Assembly: GCA_020439505.1 (NCBI GenBank)
Contig: JAGQSO010000016.1
Coordinates: 1-64,000, forward strand
Reading direction: 5' to 3'
Origin: Acidimicrobiales bacterium
GTDB taxonomy: Bacteria > Actinomycetota > Acidimicrobiia > Acidimicrobiales > Iamiaceae
DNA length: 64,000 nt
Below are positions 18,165 to 26,674 of the stretch, in pieces; the first letter of the stretch is position 1, and every line of letters starts with the position of its first letter. The position numbers were made by a program, and so were the translations under genes. The notes beneath the pieces were generated by a model. The model was not told the origin of the DNA. It saw nothing but the letters and a program-made list of their open reading frames with translations, and ran no database searches.

Positions 18165-18178
18165 GGACCCGAAAGCTA
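18165..18178 (-). promoter_or_regulatory. Leaderless promoter -10 (TAGCTT) of the crotonase gene
   Basis: Minus-strand TAGCTT, 8 nt, ATG 18164; no Shine-Dalgarno. Confidence 0.5.
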
Positions 18179-18192
18179 GTTCCGTCTTCAGC

Positions 18193-19311
18193 TCAGCTGC
18201 GGCGGGCGTCGGCCAGGTCGCGGAGGGCTCGGGCGTCCACGGTTCCTACCGTCCGTCCTCCGGGGTCGACTACCAGGCCGGTACGGACGTCGCCGCCGTC
18301 GATCCGCTGGATGGCGTTCAGCAGCGGTTCATCGGTTCGAACGACGGTGATCCGCTCCATGGGGAAGGCCAGCTCGACGGTGCGAAGTGCCTCCCACTGG
18401 CTGCTGGGGACAGCCCGGATGGCATTGGCGGTGAGGACTCCGGTGACCCGTCCGTGGTCACCGATAACCGGGTAGGACTGGTGGTGGGTGTCGCGGGGCA
18501 GGGACCGTAGGAAGTCGGCCACGGTGTCGCTGGCCCGGGCGGTCGGTGGATCGGCGTACATGGCGTCGGCCACCCGGACCCCCTCGACCAGGGCGAACAG
18601 CGGCGCTGCCCGCAAGGACTGCCAGGCGTTCATGGCGATGAAGGCGCCGACCATGAGGATCCACAGGCCGATCCCGTCGTTGGTGCCCATGTCCTTCAGG
18701 CCCCACCACACCATGGCGAGACCCACCGCCACGCCGCTGCGGGCGGCCCAGATCTTCCCGGTCGACTGGCGTCCCGACCGTGACCAGATCAGGGCGGCCA
18801 GCACTGAGCCACCGTCGAGGGGAGCGGCGGGCAGGAGGTTGAACCCGGCCAGGATCAGGTTGATCACCCCCAGCCATTCCGCCGCCGTTCCCGCCAGGTG
18901 CCATCTGCCGTAGTCGGGCAGGACGTAGGCCGCTGACACCAGGGCCACTCCGCAGGCCGCGCTGGCCAAGGGTCCAACCACCGCGATGCGGAACTCGGCC
19001 CCCGGGGTTCGGGGGGATGACTCGAGGCGGGCCACCCCGCCCAGGAGCCACAGGCTGATACCGCTCACCCCGATGCCCTCGTGGCGGGCCACCAGGGCGT
19101 GGCCCATCTCGTGGACGAGCAGCGACGCGAAGAACGCCAGCGCGGCGGTCACCCCGGCCACCCAGTAGTCGACCGGCGTAAGGCCCGGCACCTGGATGGG
19201 GAAGTTGTTGTCGGCCAGGACCCAGGCGTTGAACCCCGCGATCAGCAGGACGCTCACGTTCATGCCGATCTTGATCCCGGCCAGGCGCCCCAGGGGAATG
19301 TCGCGACCCAT
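18193..19311 (-). CDS. Site-2 protease (M50) with two CBS domains, Rip3-like
   Basis: A 372-residue membrane metalloprotease. Zinc site HEMGHALVARHEG lies in the second helix, and the third ligand is the Asp of FNLLPAAPLDGGSVLAALIW; both are intact. Six hydrophobic segments are followed by a cytosolic region from about residue 240 with two CBS repeats (RVADAMYADPPTARASDTVADFL; MERITVVRTDEPLLNAIQRI). This is the layout of Rip3/SpoIVFB-type proteases that cut membrane-bound regulators, CBS domains sensing adenylates. The GGVARLESSPRTPGAEF loop after HEMGH is typical. Substrate unknown; the membrane-anchored sigma factor in this window (49.6-51.2 kb) is a possible one but nothing links them directly. 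Confidence 0.9.
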   Translation of the reverse strand: MGRDIPLGRLAGIKIGMNVSVLLIAGFNAWVLADNNFPIQVPGLTPVDYWVAGVTAALAFFASLLVHEMGHALVARHEGIGVSGISLWLLGGVARLESSPRTPGAEFRIAVVGPLASAACGVALVSAAYVLPDYGRWHLAGTAAEWLGVINLILAGFNLLPAAPLDGGSVLAALIWSRSGRQSTGKIWAARSGVAVGLAMVWWGLKDMGTNDGIGLWILMVGAFIAMNAWQSLRAAPLFALVEGVRVADAMYADPPTARASDTVADFLRSLPRDTHHQSYPVIGDHGRVTGVLTANAIRAVPSSQWEALRTVELAFPMERITVVRTDEPLLNAIQRIDGGDVRTGLVVDPGGRTVGTVDARALRDLADARRS

Positions 19312-19323
19312 CGCCTCAAGCTA
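19312..19323 (-). promoter_or_regulatory. Leaderless promoter -10 (TAGCTT) of the site-2 protease gene
   Basis: Minus-strand TAGCTT, 6 nt, ATG 19311. Confidence 0.5.
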
Positions 19324-19356
19324 CCGGCGCACCCGACGCGCCCACCGGCGCCAGGG

Positions 19357-22300
19357 TCACACGTTGCGGCGGTAACGGCCTCCGACGTCGAAGAGCGTGT
19401 GGGTGATCTCGCCCAGGCTGCAGCAGCGGACCGCGTCCATCAACACCTCGAACAGGTTCCCGCCCGCCAGCGCAGTGTCGCGGAGCCGGGCCAGGGCGGC
19501 AGCCCCGTCGGAGGAATGGGCCAGGTGGAATCCAGCCAGTCGCTCCAACTGCGAAAGCTTCTCCCCCTCAGTAGACCGCGCCAACACCACAGTGGGCGCA
19601 GCACCCTGTGGTAGTTGGTTTGGTTTGGTTTCGGTTTCGGAGTTGAGGTTGGTTTCGGGGTTGGGTTGTGGGTTTGGGGTTTGGGTTGTGGGTTGGGGGG
19701 GGTCCACGGGGGGCGCAGCCCCCCGTGTGAAGGTGTTGACCCCGATTATGGGGAGGGTGCCCTCGTGCTTGCGCACCTCGTACTCGTGGGACTCGTCTTG
19801 GATGCGGCCCCGCTGGTAGCCGGTCTCCATCGCTCCGAGCACGCCGCCCCGCTCGGCCAGTCGGTCGAACTCGGCCAGCACCGCGGTCTCCACTAGGTCG
19901 GTCAACTCCTCGATCACGAAGGACCCCTGGTTGGGGTTCTCGTTGAGGGCGAGGCCCCACTCTTCGTTGATGATCAACTGGATGGCCAGTGCCCGTCGGA
20001 CCGACTCGTCGGTGGGGGTGGTGACGGCTTCGTCATAGGCGTTGGTGTGCAGGCTGTTGCAGTTGTCGTAGATGGCGATGAGGGCTTGGAGCGTGGTGCG
20101 GATGTCGTTGAAGTCCATCTCCTGGGCGTGGAGCGAGCGGCCCGAGGTCTGGACGTGGTACTTGAGCTTCTGGCTGCGTTCGTTGGCCCCGTAGCGGTCC
20201 CGCATGGCGACGGCCCAGATTCGCCGGGCCACTCGTCCTAGCACCGTGTACTCGGGGTCCATCCCGTTGGAGAAGAAGAACGAGAAGTTGGGGGCGAAAT
20301 CGTCCACGTTCATGCCCCGGGCCAGGTACGCCTCGACGTAGGTGAAGCCGTTGGCGAGGGTGAAGGCCAACTGGGTGATGGGGTTCGCGCCGGCCTCGGC
20401 GATGTGGTAGCCCGAGATCGACACCGAGTAGAAGTTGCGGACCTGGTGGTCGATGAACCACTCCTGCATGTCGGCCATCATCCCGAGGGCGAACTCGGTG
20501 GAGAAGATGCAGGTGTTCTGGCCCTGGTCCTCCTTGAGGATGTCGGCCTGGACGGTGCCCCGCACGTTGGCCAGCACCCAGGCCCGGATCTCGGCTGCTT
20601 CCTCGTCGGTGGGTTGACGGCCTTCGGCTGCGGCGTAGGCGTCGAGACGTTGGTCGATCGCGGTGTTGAGGAACATCGCCAGGACGGTGGGGGCGGGACC
20701 GTTGATGGTCATCGACACCGAGGTGGTGGGGTCACAGAGGTCGAACCCGTCGAAGAGGACCTTCATGTCGTCGAGGGTGGCGATCGAGACTCCGGCGTTG
20801 CCGACCTTGCCGTAGATGTCGGGCCGTTCGTCGGGGTCGAACCCGTAGAGGGTCACCGAGTCGAAGGCGGTGGACAGGCGGGTGGCGGGTTGGCCTTGGG
20901 AGAGGAGGTGGAACCGGCGGTTGGTTCGGAATGCGTCGCCCTCCCCGGCGAACATGCGGGCGGGGCGCTCGTTGTCGCGTTTGAAGGCGAAGACCCCGGC
21001 GGTGAACGGGAACCTTCCCGGGAGGTTCTCCTCCCACAGGAACCGCAGAAGGTCTCCGCGGTCGTGGTAGCGGGGGAGTGAGACCCGCGCGATCGCGGTG
21101 CCCGACAGCGAGGTCCGGTACAGCTCGGTGCTCCCAGAGGTCTCGGAGTGGTAGGTCTCCACGGTTTGGTCCCAGCCCGCCAGCAGGGCTCGGGCTTCGG
21201 CGTCGATTTCGGCGTCGAGTTGTCGGGCGAGCTCGGCCATCGCCGTGTCGGCGGCGGAATCGTCGAGCATTTCCCGTACCGACTCGACGTGTTGGGCCCG
21301 CCTCGCCACATCGGCCTGGTGTTGGCCGCGCTGGTGGTGGGCCCGGAGGGTGTCGGAGACCTCGGCCAGGTAGCGGCTGCGGCTGGCCGGAACCACGGCG
21401 GTGTCGGCCGAGGAGGTGGTCACCGCGACCGACGGCAGAGCCCCGGCTCCGGTGGGGTCGAGACCGGCGGTGGCCAGTTCGGAGCGAAGGGCCTGGTAGA
21501 GCGCGGTCACCCCGTCGTCGTTGAAGCGCGAGGCCACCGTCCCGTACGCCGGCATGTCGTCGGGCGAACGTGAGAAGTCCTCGCGGTTGCGTACCAGTTG
21601 GCGACGAACGTCGCGTAGGGCATCGGCGCCGCCCCGTCGGTCGAACTTGTTGATGGCGACCAGGTCGGCATGATCGAGCATGTCGATCTTCTCGAGCTGG
21701 CTGGCGGCACCGAACTCGGGGGTCATCACGTACAGGGAACGGTCGACGTGGTCGACGACCGCGGCGTCCCCTTGCCCGATGCCGGGGGTCTCCAAGATCA
21801 CCAGGTCGAAGCCGGCGGCCTTGACCGAGGCGACGATGTCGGAGATCGACGGAGGGACGGTGGTGGCGGTCCGGGTGGCCAGGGACCGGAAGTACACCCG
21901 TCCGCCGTCGATGTTGTTCATCCTGATCCGGTCGCCGAGGAGGGCGCCCCCACCCCGACGCCGGGTGGGATCGATGGCGATTACCGCGATGGTCAGCTTG
22001 TCCTCGAAATCCAGTCGGAACCGACCTATCAGCTCGTCGGTCAGCGACGATTTTCCCGAACCACCGGTACCGGTGATGCCCAGCACCGGGATGGGGCGGG
22101 AGGCGGCCGCGGCTCGAATCGACTCGAGGTGAGCCTCGGGCAGGCGGCCTTCCTCGATGGCGGTGATCACCCGGGCCACAACGGTGTGGTCGCCGCCGTA
22201 CAGGCCGTCGAGGTCCTGGGGGAGGTCGGCGGCGAGGTCGAAGTCACAGGCCGCCACCAGCTGGTTGACCATGGCCGGGAGGCCGAGGGCCTGGCCGTCG

Positions 22301-22716
22301 GCAGGGGAGAAGATGCGGGTCACCCCGTAGTCCTCCAGCGCCGCGATCTCGGCCGGGATGATCACGCCGCCGCCACCTCCGAACACCTTGACCTGGCTGG
22401 CACCCCGGACCCGTAGGCGGTCCAGGAGGTACCTGAAGTACTCGTTGTGGCCACCCTGGTAGGAGCTGACGGCAATCCCGTGGACGTCTTCTTGAACTGC
22501 GGCGTCGACGACCTCGTCCACCGAGCGGTTGTGGCCGAGGTGGATCACCTCCACCCCCTGGCTCTGGAGGATCCGCCGCATGATGTTTATCGAGGCGTCG
22601 TGCCCGTCGAAGAGGCTGGCGGCGGTGATGAACCGCACCGGGTTGACGGGTCGGTGCAACTCGGTCTGGTGGGTGGTCGGCTGGGGCTCGGTCGAGGAGG
22701 TGGTGTCGGGACGCAC
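19357..22716 (-). CDS. icmF: Fused isobutyryl-CoA mutase IcmF
   Basis: A ~1119-residue fusion that interconverts isobutyryl-CoA and n-butyryl-CoA with adenosylcobalamin. Order: B12-binding domain (SLFDGHDASINIMRRIL, with the Asp-x-His cobalt ligand), MeaI-type GTPase chaperone (Walker A GITGTGGSGKSS, LETPGIGQGD, NKFDRRGG), linker, then the mutase barrel (YHSETSGSTELYRTSL, FAGEGDAFRTNRRFHLLS, KVGNAGVSIATLDDMK, NTCIFSTEFALGMMADMQ, VQTSGRSLHAQEMDFNDIRTT) and the C-terminal tail. Near the C-terminus an in-frame insert of about 40 residues rich in Pro, Thr, Asn and Gln separates GVNTF from ARSTEGEK, two segments nearly adjacent in relatives. GTG 22716 is chosen over the open frame to 22890: it has a -35/-10 pair ending 6 nt upstream and avoids overlapping the divergent MarR gene. 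Confidence 0.9.
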   Translation of the reverse strand: MRPDTTSSTEPQPTTHQTELHRPVNPVRFITAASLFDGHDASINIMRRILQSQGVEVIHLGHNRSVDEVVDAAVQEDVHGIAVSSYQGGHNEYFRYLLDRLRVRGASQVKVFGGGGGVIIPAEIAALEDYGVTRIFSPADGQALGLPAMVNQLVAACDFDLAADLPQDLDGLYGGDHTVVARVITAIEEGRLPEAHLESIRAAAASRPIPVLGITGTGGSGKSSLTDELIGRFRLDFEDKLTIAVIAIDPTRRRGGGALLGDRIRMNNIDGGRVYFRSLATRTATTVPPSISDIVASVKAAGFDLVILETPGIGQGDAAVVDHVDRSLYVMTPEFGAASQLEKIDMLDHADLVAINKFDRRGGADALRDVRRQLVRNREDFSRSPDDMPAYGTVASRFNDDGVTALYQALRSELATAGLDPTGAGALPSVAVTTSSADTAVVPASRSRYLAEVSDTLRAHHQRGQHQADVARRAQHVESVREMLDDSAADTAMAELARQLDAEIDAEARALLAGWDQTVETYHSETSGSTELYRTSLSGTAIARVSLPRYHDRGDLLRFLWEENLPGRFPFTAGVFAFKRDNERPARMFAGEGDAFRTNRRFHLLSQGQPATRLSTAFDSVTLYGFDPDERPDIYGKVGNAGVSIATLDDMKVLFDGFDLCDPTTSVSMTINGPAPTVLAMFLNTAIDQRLDAYAAAEGRQPTDEEAAEIRAWVLANVRGTVQADILKEDQGQNTCIFSTEFALGMMADMQEWFIDHQVRNFYSVSISGYHIAEAGANPITQLAFTLANGFTYVEAYLARGMNVDDFAPNFSFFFSNGMDPEYTVLGRVARRIWAVAMRDRYGANERSQKLKYHVQTSGRSLHAQEMDFNDIRTTLQALIAIYDNCNSLHTNAYDEAVTTPTDESVRRALAIQLIINEEWGLALNENPNQGSFVIEELTDLVETAVLAEFDRLAERGGVLGAMETGYQRGRIQDESHEYEVRKHEGTLPIIGVNTFTRGAAPPVDPPQPTTQTPNPQPNPETNLNSETETKPNQLPQGAAPTVVLARSTEGEKLSQLERLAGFHLAHSSDGAAALARLRDTALAGGNLFEVLMDAVRCCSLGEITHTLFDVGGRYRRNV
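19594..19727 (-). repeat. GT-rich in-frame insert in icmF with flanking direct repeats and hairpin
   Basis: Plus-strand GGGCGCAGCACCCTGTG (19594-19610) and GGGCGCAGCCCCCCGTG (19711-19727) are direct repeats, 15 of 17 identical. Between them lies about 95 bases made almost only of G and T on the plus strand, with seven or more G3-G8 runs at 19656-19702 (G-quadruplex-prone). The right flank also forms a perfect hairpin with 10-bp arms and a 3-nt loop (19705-19727). Codons here (AAA, GAA, CTA, ACC/ACA mixes) differ from the GC-ending codons of the rest of the gene. Confidence 0.7.
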
Positions 22717-22752
22717 CGTCCCAGAATACTTGGAAGTCAAACTATCTGTCGA
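22717..22752 (-). promoter_or_regulatory. icmF promoter (TCGACA-18-TATTCT), leaderless
   Basis: Minus strand TCGACA (22747-22752), 18-nt spacer, TATTCT (22723-22728), then 6 nt to GTG 22716. ACTT/AAGT arms inside the spacer could be a MarR-type operator for the divergent regulator. Confidence 0.5.
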
Positions 22753-22775
22753 CCGACCATCTCGGGCGGGGGCGG

Positions 22776-22789
22776 TAGCCTGCTGAACC
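22776..22789 (+). promoter_or_regulatory. Leaderless promoter -10 (TAGCCT) of the marR-like operon
   Basis: TAGCCT, 8 nt, ATG 22790; no Shine-Dalgarno. Confidence 0.45.
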
Positions 22790-23308
22790 ATGCGCCGACC
22801 CCTGTCCTTCGACCCCATCGAGGAGGCCGGGCGACAGTGGAGCCTTCGCTGGGACGAGGTCGAGGCGATGCAGGCGGCGACGTCGATCATGCGGGTCCAA
22901 CAGATCGTGTTGTCCAGGGTGGACGAGGCCCTGCGACCCTGGGACCTCAGCTTCGCCCGCTACGAAGTCCTGGTCCTGCTCTACTTCAGCCGTGAGGGAC
23001 GACTTCCCCTGGGCAAGATGGGAGAACGCCTGATGTTGCATCAGGCGAGTGTCACCAACCTCGTCGACCGACTCGAACGGCAGGGCTACCTCGAGCGCCG
23101 ACCCCACCCCACCGACCGCAGGACCACGCTCGCCGCACTCACCGACGCCGGTAGGTCAGTCGTCGAACCCGCCACCAAGGCGGTGGTCCGGGCCCGGGTC
23201 GGCCTGGCCGAGCTTTCCGAGGTCGACGCATCCCGCCTCAACCGGAGTCTCCGCAAGGTCCGATCCGGGGCCGGTGACTTCGACGCCGGGAGCGCCGGTG
23301 GCCGCTGA
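22790..23308 (+). CDS. MarR-family transcriptional regulator
   Basis: A 172-residue MarR protein: dimerisation helices at both ends, winged helix GRLPLGKMGERLMLHQASVTNLVDRLERQGYLERRPHPTDRRTTLAALTDAG, in which the DRR wing Asp-Arg contacts the minor groove. It is somewhat longer than typical (~150) with a basic tail. It lies back to back with icmF (73 bases between starts) and upstream of a membrane protein and an MFS exporter in the same direction, so both are candidate targets. MarR relatives next to acyl-CoA genes often respond to aromatic or acyl-CoA ligands; ligand here unknown. Confidence 0.9.
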   Translation: MRRPLSFDPIEEAGRQWSLRWDEVEAMQAATSIMRVQQIVLSRVDEALRPWDLSFARYEVLVLLYFSREGRLPLGKMGERLMLHQASVTNLVDRLERQGYLERRPHPTDRRTTLAALTDAGRSVVEPATKAVVRARVGLAELSEVDASRLNRSLRKVRSGAGDFDAGSAGGR

Positions 23309-23357
23309 CCGGGTAGCTCCCGACCCCGGGGACCGATCGACATGGTCCCCGAGGATC

Positions 23358-24482
23358 GTGACCAGACGCCCTGGCGGTTCCCAGATGATCCTGGCCGTAC
23401 TGATGGCCTGCGCCCTGATCCTCATCTACTGGGTCCAGAATCGTCCCGGGGCGACCCGCTCGGACTGGGACGGGGGGGCGCCGGTCCTGGTGGTGGTCAC
23501 CGCCCATCTGGATGCCGACATGGCCGAAGCGTCCGAATACCAGAGCCCGCGCACCTGGACAATCTCGCGCCGAGCCCTCGAACAGGTCGGCGCCGAGGCC
23601 ATCGGTAGCCGGGTACAGGCCCGGCTGGTGGGGGAGTGTCGTTGCCAGCTGATGTTGCGACCACCCGCCACCGTGCCGCCGGTGCTGATCGGACTGGTCC
23701 TGGTCGGCTTGGCCAGCACCGTTCCCGGCCTGGTGGCCCGACGCCGGTGGCGCTACCGCGGCGAGCTCATGGCCCGGCCCTCGCGCCCGGTGACGGTCGC
23801 GCCGACCTGGCTGACCAGACCTTTGCGACCGGCGGTCTGGGGACTGCGGCTCACCGGTGGGCAGCGGGGCGACGTCGTCTTGGCCATGGTGGGTACCCCG
23901 CTCACGTGGCTGCCCGACGGTGAGACCGTTCAGCTTCATGGCCCCGATCCGCGCAACGGTCTTTGCGTCCTGGCCGCCCCCGGCGGAGTTGCCGTGGCGT
24001 CGACTGCTCCGCGACGCCCTTCGTCCCCGGGACTTGTGGCCCCGTGGTCGGACTCGCTGAACCTGGCGGCCGGCCTGGTGGCACCACCAGCGGAGAGGTC
24101 GGTCTCCATCGGTGGCCCCGGCGTCAGCCGGATCAGCGTCAGCGGACAGGGCCCCCCGATGCACCACCCGCCCACCGAGAAGGAAACCGTTCTCGCCTAC
24201 GGGCCCACACGGTTGGCGCTGGCCCAGAACGTGGCGGTGGGTCTGGCCTACCTGGTGAGCATCGTCACCGCCCTCGTCACCACCTCGGACCTGCGCGGCC
24301 TGGCTACCGTCGTCGTCGTTGGCGGCATGGGCTCGGCGACCGTGGCCCGCAAACTCGTCGCCCATTCGGCCGCCTTCAAGGCGCCGTTGAGGACCTGGTC
24401 GGACCGTCGGGCGGCGTGGGCGGCGGCCGCCGCAGCCCACGGGGCCGGTTTGACACCGCTGGCCCGGGAATCCACCCGGTGA
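23358..24482 (+). CDS. Unrecognised membrane protein in the MarR operon
   Basis: I do not recognise this ~374-residue protein. Visible: N-terminal helix MILAVLMACALILIYWV, a second helix VPPVLIGLVLVGLASTVPGLV at about residue 115, a hydrophilic middle with many Pro and Gly, and two helices near the C-terminus (LALAQNVAVGLAYLVSIVTALV; GLATVVVVGGMGSATVARKLV). The middle reads GDVVLAMVGTPLTWLPDGETVQLHGPDPRNG. Starts at 23298 (overlapping the regulator by 11 bases), 23358 and 23382 are all possible; 23358 has AGGATC just before it. Its stop overlaps the MFS start (GTGA), so it is cotranslated with the exporter, and may help it. Confidence 0.55.
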   Translation: MTRRPGGSQMILAVLMACALILIYWVQNRPGATRSDWDGGAPVLVVVTAHLDADMAEASEYQSPRTWTISRRALEQVGAEAIGSRVQARLVGECRCQLMLRPPATVPPVLIGLVLVGLASTVPGLVARRRWRYRGELMARPSRPVTVAPTWLTRPLRPAVWGLRLTGGQRGDVVLAMVGTPLTWLPDGETVQLHGPDPRNGLCVLAAPGGVAVASTAPRRPSSPGLVAPWSDSLNLAAGLVAPPAERSVSIGGPGVSRISVSGQGPPMHHPPTEKETVLAYGPTRLALAQNVAVGLAYLVSIVTALVTTSDLRGLATVVVVGGMGSATVARKLVAHSAAFKAPLRTWSDRRAAWAAAAAAHGAGLTPLARESTR

Positions 24483-25756
24483 GCCGGCGTCGGCCGGTGA
24501 CCGAAGACGCCCCGTCGGCGAAGCGGGGTTGGCGGACCTCGTTGGCACCGCTCGGTCACCGCAATTACGCCCTGGTGTGGTGGGCCGGCCTGATCTCCAA
24601 CGTCGGAACCTGGATGGAAACCGTGGCGGTGGGTGACCTGGTCGCGCTGCGCACCGACCAGGCCGGCTGGACCGCCCTGGTGGCGGCGGCCGGGTTCCTG
24701 CCCATGGGGCTCCTGGGCCCGATCGGGGGAGCGTTGGCCGACCGGCTCGACCGACGCCGTCTGCTGCTGGCCATGACCGCGGTCCAGATGGTGGCGGCAG
24801 CAGTCCTGGCCGCCCTGGCCGCCGCCGATGAGATCTCACCGGGGCTGCTGGCGGTGGTGGTGTTCGTGGCCGGGTGTGTGGCGGGTCTCGGCTTTCCCGC
24901 CTACTCGGCCATGTTGCCCGACCTGGTTCCCCCCGAAGATCTGCTGGCGGCGATGTCGTTGAGTCAGGCCCAGTGGAACATGGGGCGGGTGGTCGGTCCG
25001 GCGCTGGCCGGGATCGCCATCGGCCTCGGTTCCTACGCCACCGCCTTCGCCGTCAACGCGGCGTCGTTCGCGGTGATGCTCGTGGCCCTGCGGGCACTGC
25101 GCCTCCGGCCCTCGCCCCCGCCCGCTGACGACGACCCGCTGTGGACCCGCATCCGGGTCGGAGCGGTGACGGCGTGGTCGGTGCCGGGCGTGCGGTCGGC
25201 CATCGTGTTCATCTCGATCGTGGCCCTCACCGCATCACCGTTCATCGCCCTGGTGCCGGCGATGGCCCGTGTCCACTTCGACGGAGACGCTTCTCTCACC
25301 GCCCGGTTGGTGACCGCCCAGGGGATCGGGGCGGTCCTGGGGGCGTTGGCCCTGCCGGTGTTGGCCGAGCGTTTCGGCCGTTACCGCATGCTCATGGTCG
25401 GGCTGGGCGCCCTGGCCCTGTTCCTGGCCGGATACGGAATGGCTCCGTCCCCGCTGGTGGCCACTGTGGCCATCGTCGCGGTGGGTGCCGCCTACATGTC
25501 GGTGCTGTCGGGCATCGGCACCGTGGTGCAGATGCGGGCACCGGTGGCCATGCGGGCCCGGGTGCTCAGCTTCTACTTCCTGGCCCTCGGCGTCCTGTAT
25601 CCGATCGGTGCCACCCTCCAGGGACCGCTGGCCGACCGGGTGGGGATGGGTGTGGTCACCGCCCTCTCGGGCGTGGTGATGGTCGTCGTCCTGGGGGTGG
25701 TGCGGGTGGTCAGCCCGGGCCGTTTCTCGGCCCTGGACGACCCGATCGAAGCGTGA
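24479..25756 (+). CDS. MFS exporter (MFS_3/EntS-like)
   Basis: A ~425-residue major facilitator protein with 12 expected helices. It opens SLAPLGHRNYALVWWAGLISNVGTWMETVAVGDLV, typical of MFS_3 family exporters, and carries GGALADRLDRRRLLLAMT (loop 2-3 motif) and a mid-protein PALAGIAIGLGSYATAFAVNA. Members export siderophores, macrolides or other small molecules by proton antiport. Starts at GTG 24479 or 24497. Third gene of the MarR operon, so its substrate may be the MarR ligand. Ends immediately against the DUF3097 stop, with no intergenic base and no visible terminator. Confidence 0.85.
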   Translation: MSRRRPVTEDAPSAKRGWRTSLAPLGHRNYALVWWAGLISNVGTWMETVAVGDLVALRTDQAGWTALVAAAGFLPMGLLGPIGGALADRLDRRRLLLAMTAVQMVAAAVLAALAAADEISPGLLAVVVFVAGCVAGLGFPAYSAMLPDLVPPEDLLAAMSLSQAQWNMGRVVGPALAGIAIGLGSYATAFAVNAASFAVMLVALRALRLRPSPPPADDDPLWTRIRVGAVTAWSVPGVRSAIVFISIVALTASPFIALVPAMARVHFDGDASLTARLVTAQGIGAVLGALALPVLAERFGRYRMLMVGLGALALFLAGYGMAPSPLVATVAIVAVGAAYMSVLSGIGTVVQMRAPVAMRARVLSFYFLALGVLYPIGATLQGPLADRVGMGVVTALSGVVMVVVLGVVRVVSPGRFSALDDPIEA

Positions 25757-26617
25757 TCACCCAGGCCCGGGCTCGGTCACGAAGTCGATGAGCTGCTCCA
25801 CCGACCCGATCAGGGCAGGTTCCAGGTCGGTCCAGGAGGTGACCCGACCCAGCAGGTCCTTCCAAAACTGCCACGCCTCACCCCGGTAGCCGAGCCGAGC
25901 CATGGTCCCTTCCTTCCAGGGTTCACCCCGAGGGACCTCGGGCCAGGTGGCGATGCCCAGGACCGAGGGCTTCACCGCCTGCCATACGTCGACGTAGGGA
26001 TGACCGGTGACCAACACGTCGGGGCTGGCCACCGCGGCGGCCAGGCGGGCCTCCTTGGATCCCTCGACCATGTGGTCCAACAAGATTCCCAGCCGCCGAC
26101 CCGGTCGAGGCCCGAACGATCGGATCACCTCGTCCAGGTGGTCCGCCCCGTCGAGGCGCTCCACCACCACCCCTTCGATTCGGAGGTCGTCACCCCACAC
26201 CTTCTCCACCAGTTCGGCGTCGTGCACCCCTTCCACCAGGATCCGCGACGCCCGAGCGGTACGGGCCCGAGTCCCGGGAACCGCCACCGATCCCGAGGCG
26301 GTGCGGGTGGCTGTGGCCGTCGGGGCACTGCCCGGTGCGGGACCGCGTGGTTCGACGAGGGTCACCACCTTCCCGTCGACCTCGAAGCCACCGGTGGTAA
26401 GGCGCATCCGGTGCTCGAAACCGCGGTGGTCGCGCACCTGGAGGACGCCGTTCACGACGCCGAGCACGATCCCGCTTATCGGAGTGCCACGTTGCTTGAT
26501 CTCCAGACCGGGACGGGCCGCCACGGTCGGGAACTGCCGTCGCGGTCGGGCCGGACCGTCGAGGTCGATCGGTTCGGAGAGGATCCCAGGGTCCCGACGC
26601 CGGGGCGGCACAGCCAT
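25757..26617 (-). CDS. DUF3097 family protein
   Basis: A 286-residue protein of a family I know only from actinobacteria. Marks: LEIKQRGTPISGIVLGVVNGVLQVRDHRGFEHRMRL at the N-terminal half, then ASRILVEGVHDAELVEKVWGDDLRIEGVVVERLDGADHL and LLDHMVEGSKEARLA, then TGHPYVDVWQAVKPSVLGIATWPEVPRGEPWKEG. The VEGVHDAELVEKVWGDDL stretch, followed about 60 residues on by LGILLDH, recalls the Glu ... Asp-x-Asp layout of TOPRIM folds, but this is my reading and not established. Function unknown. Leaderless ATG. Convergent and abutting the MFS gene. Confidence 0.8.
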   Translation of the reverse strand: MAVPPRRRDPGILSEPIDLDGPARPRRQFPTVAARPGLEIKQRGTPISGIVLGVVNGVLQVRDHRGFEHRMRLTTGGFEVDGKVVTLVEPRGPAPGSAPTATATRTASGSVAVPGTRARTARASRILVEGVHDAELVEKVWGDDLRIEGVVVERLDGADHLDEVIRSFGPRPGRRLGILLDHMVEGSKEARLAAAVASPDVLVTGHPYVDVWQAVKPSVLGIATWPEVPRGEPWKEGTMARLGYRGEAWQFWKDLLGRVTSWTDLEPALIGSVEQLIDFVTEPGPG

Positions 26618-26630
26618 GGAGCCGAGGCTA
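26618..26630 (-). promoter_or_regulatory. Leaderless promoter -10 (TAGCCT) of the DUF3097 gene
   Basis: Minus-strand TAGCCT, 7 nt, ATG 26617. Confidence 0.5.
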
Positions 26631-26674
26631 GGAGGTCGTGGGGCGAGCCGTGGCGGGGAGCGGACCGGCCTTCG

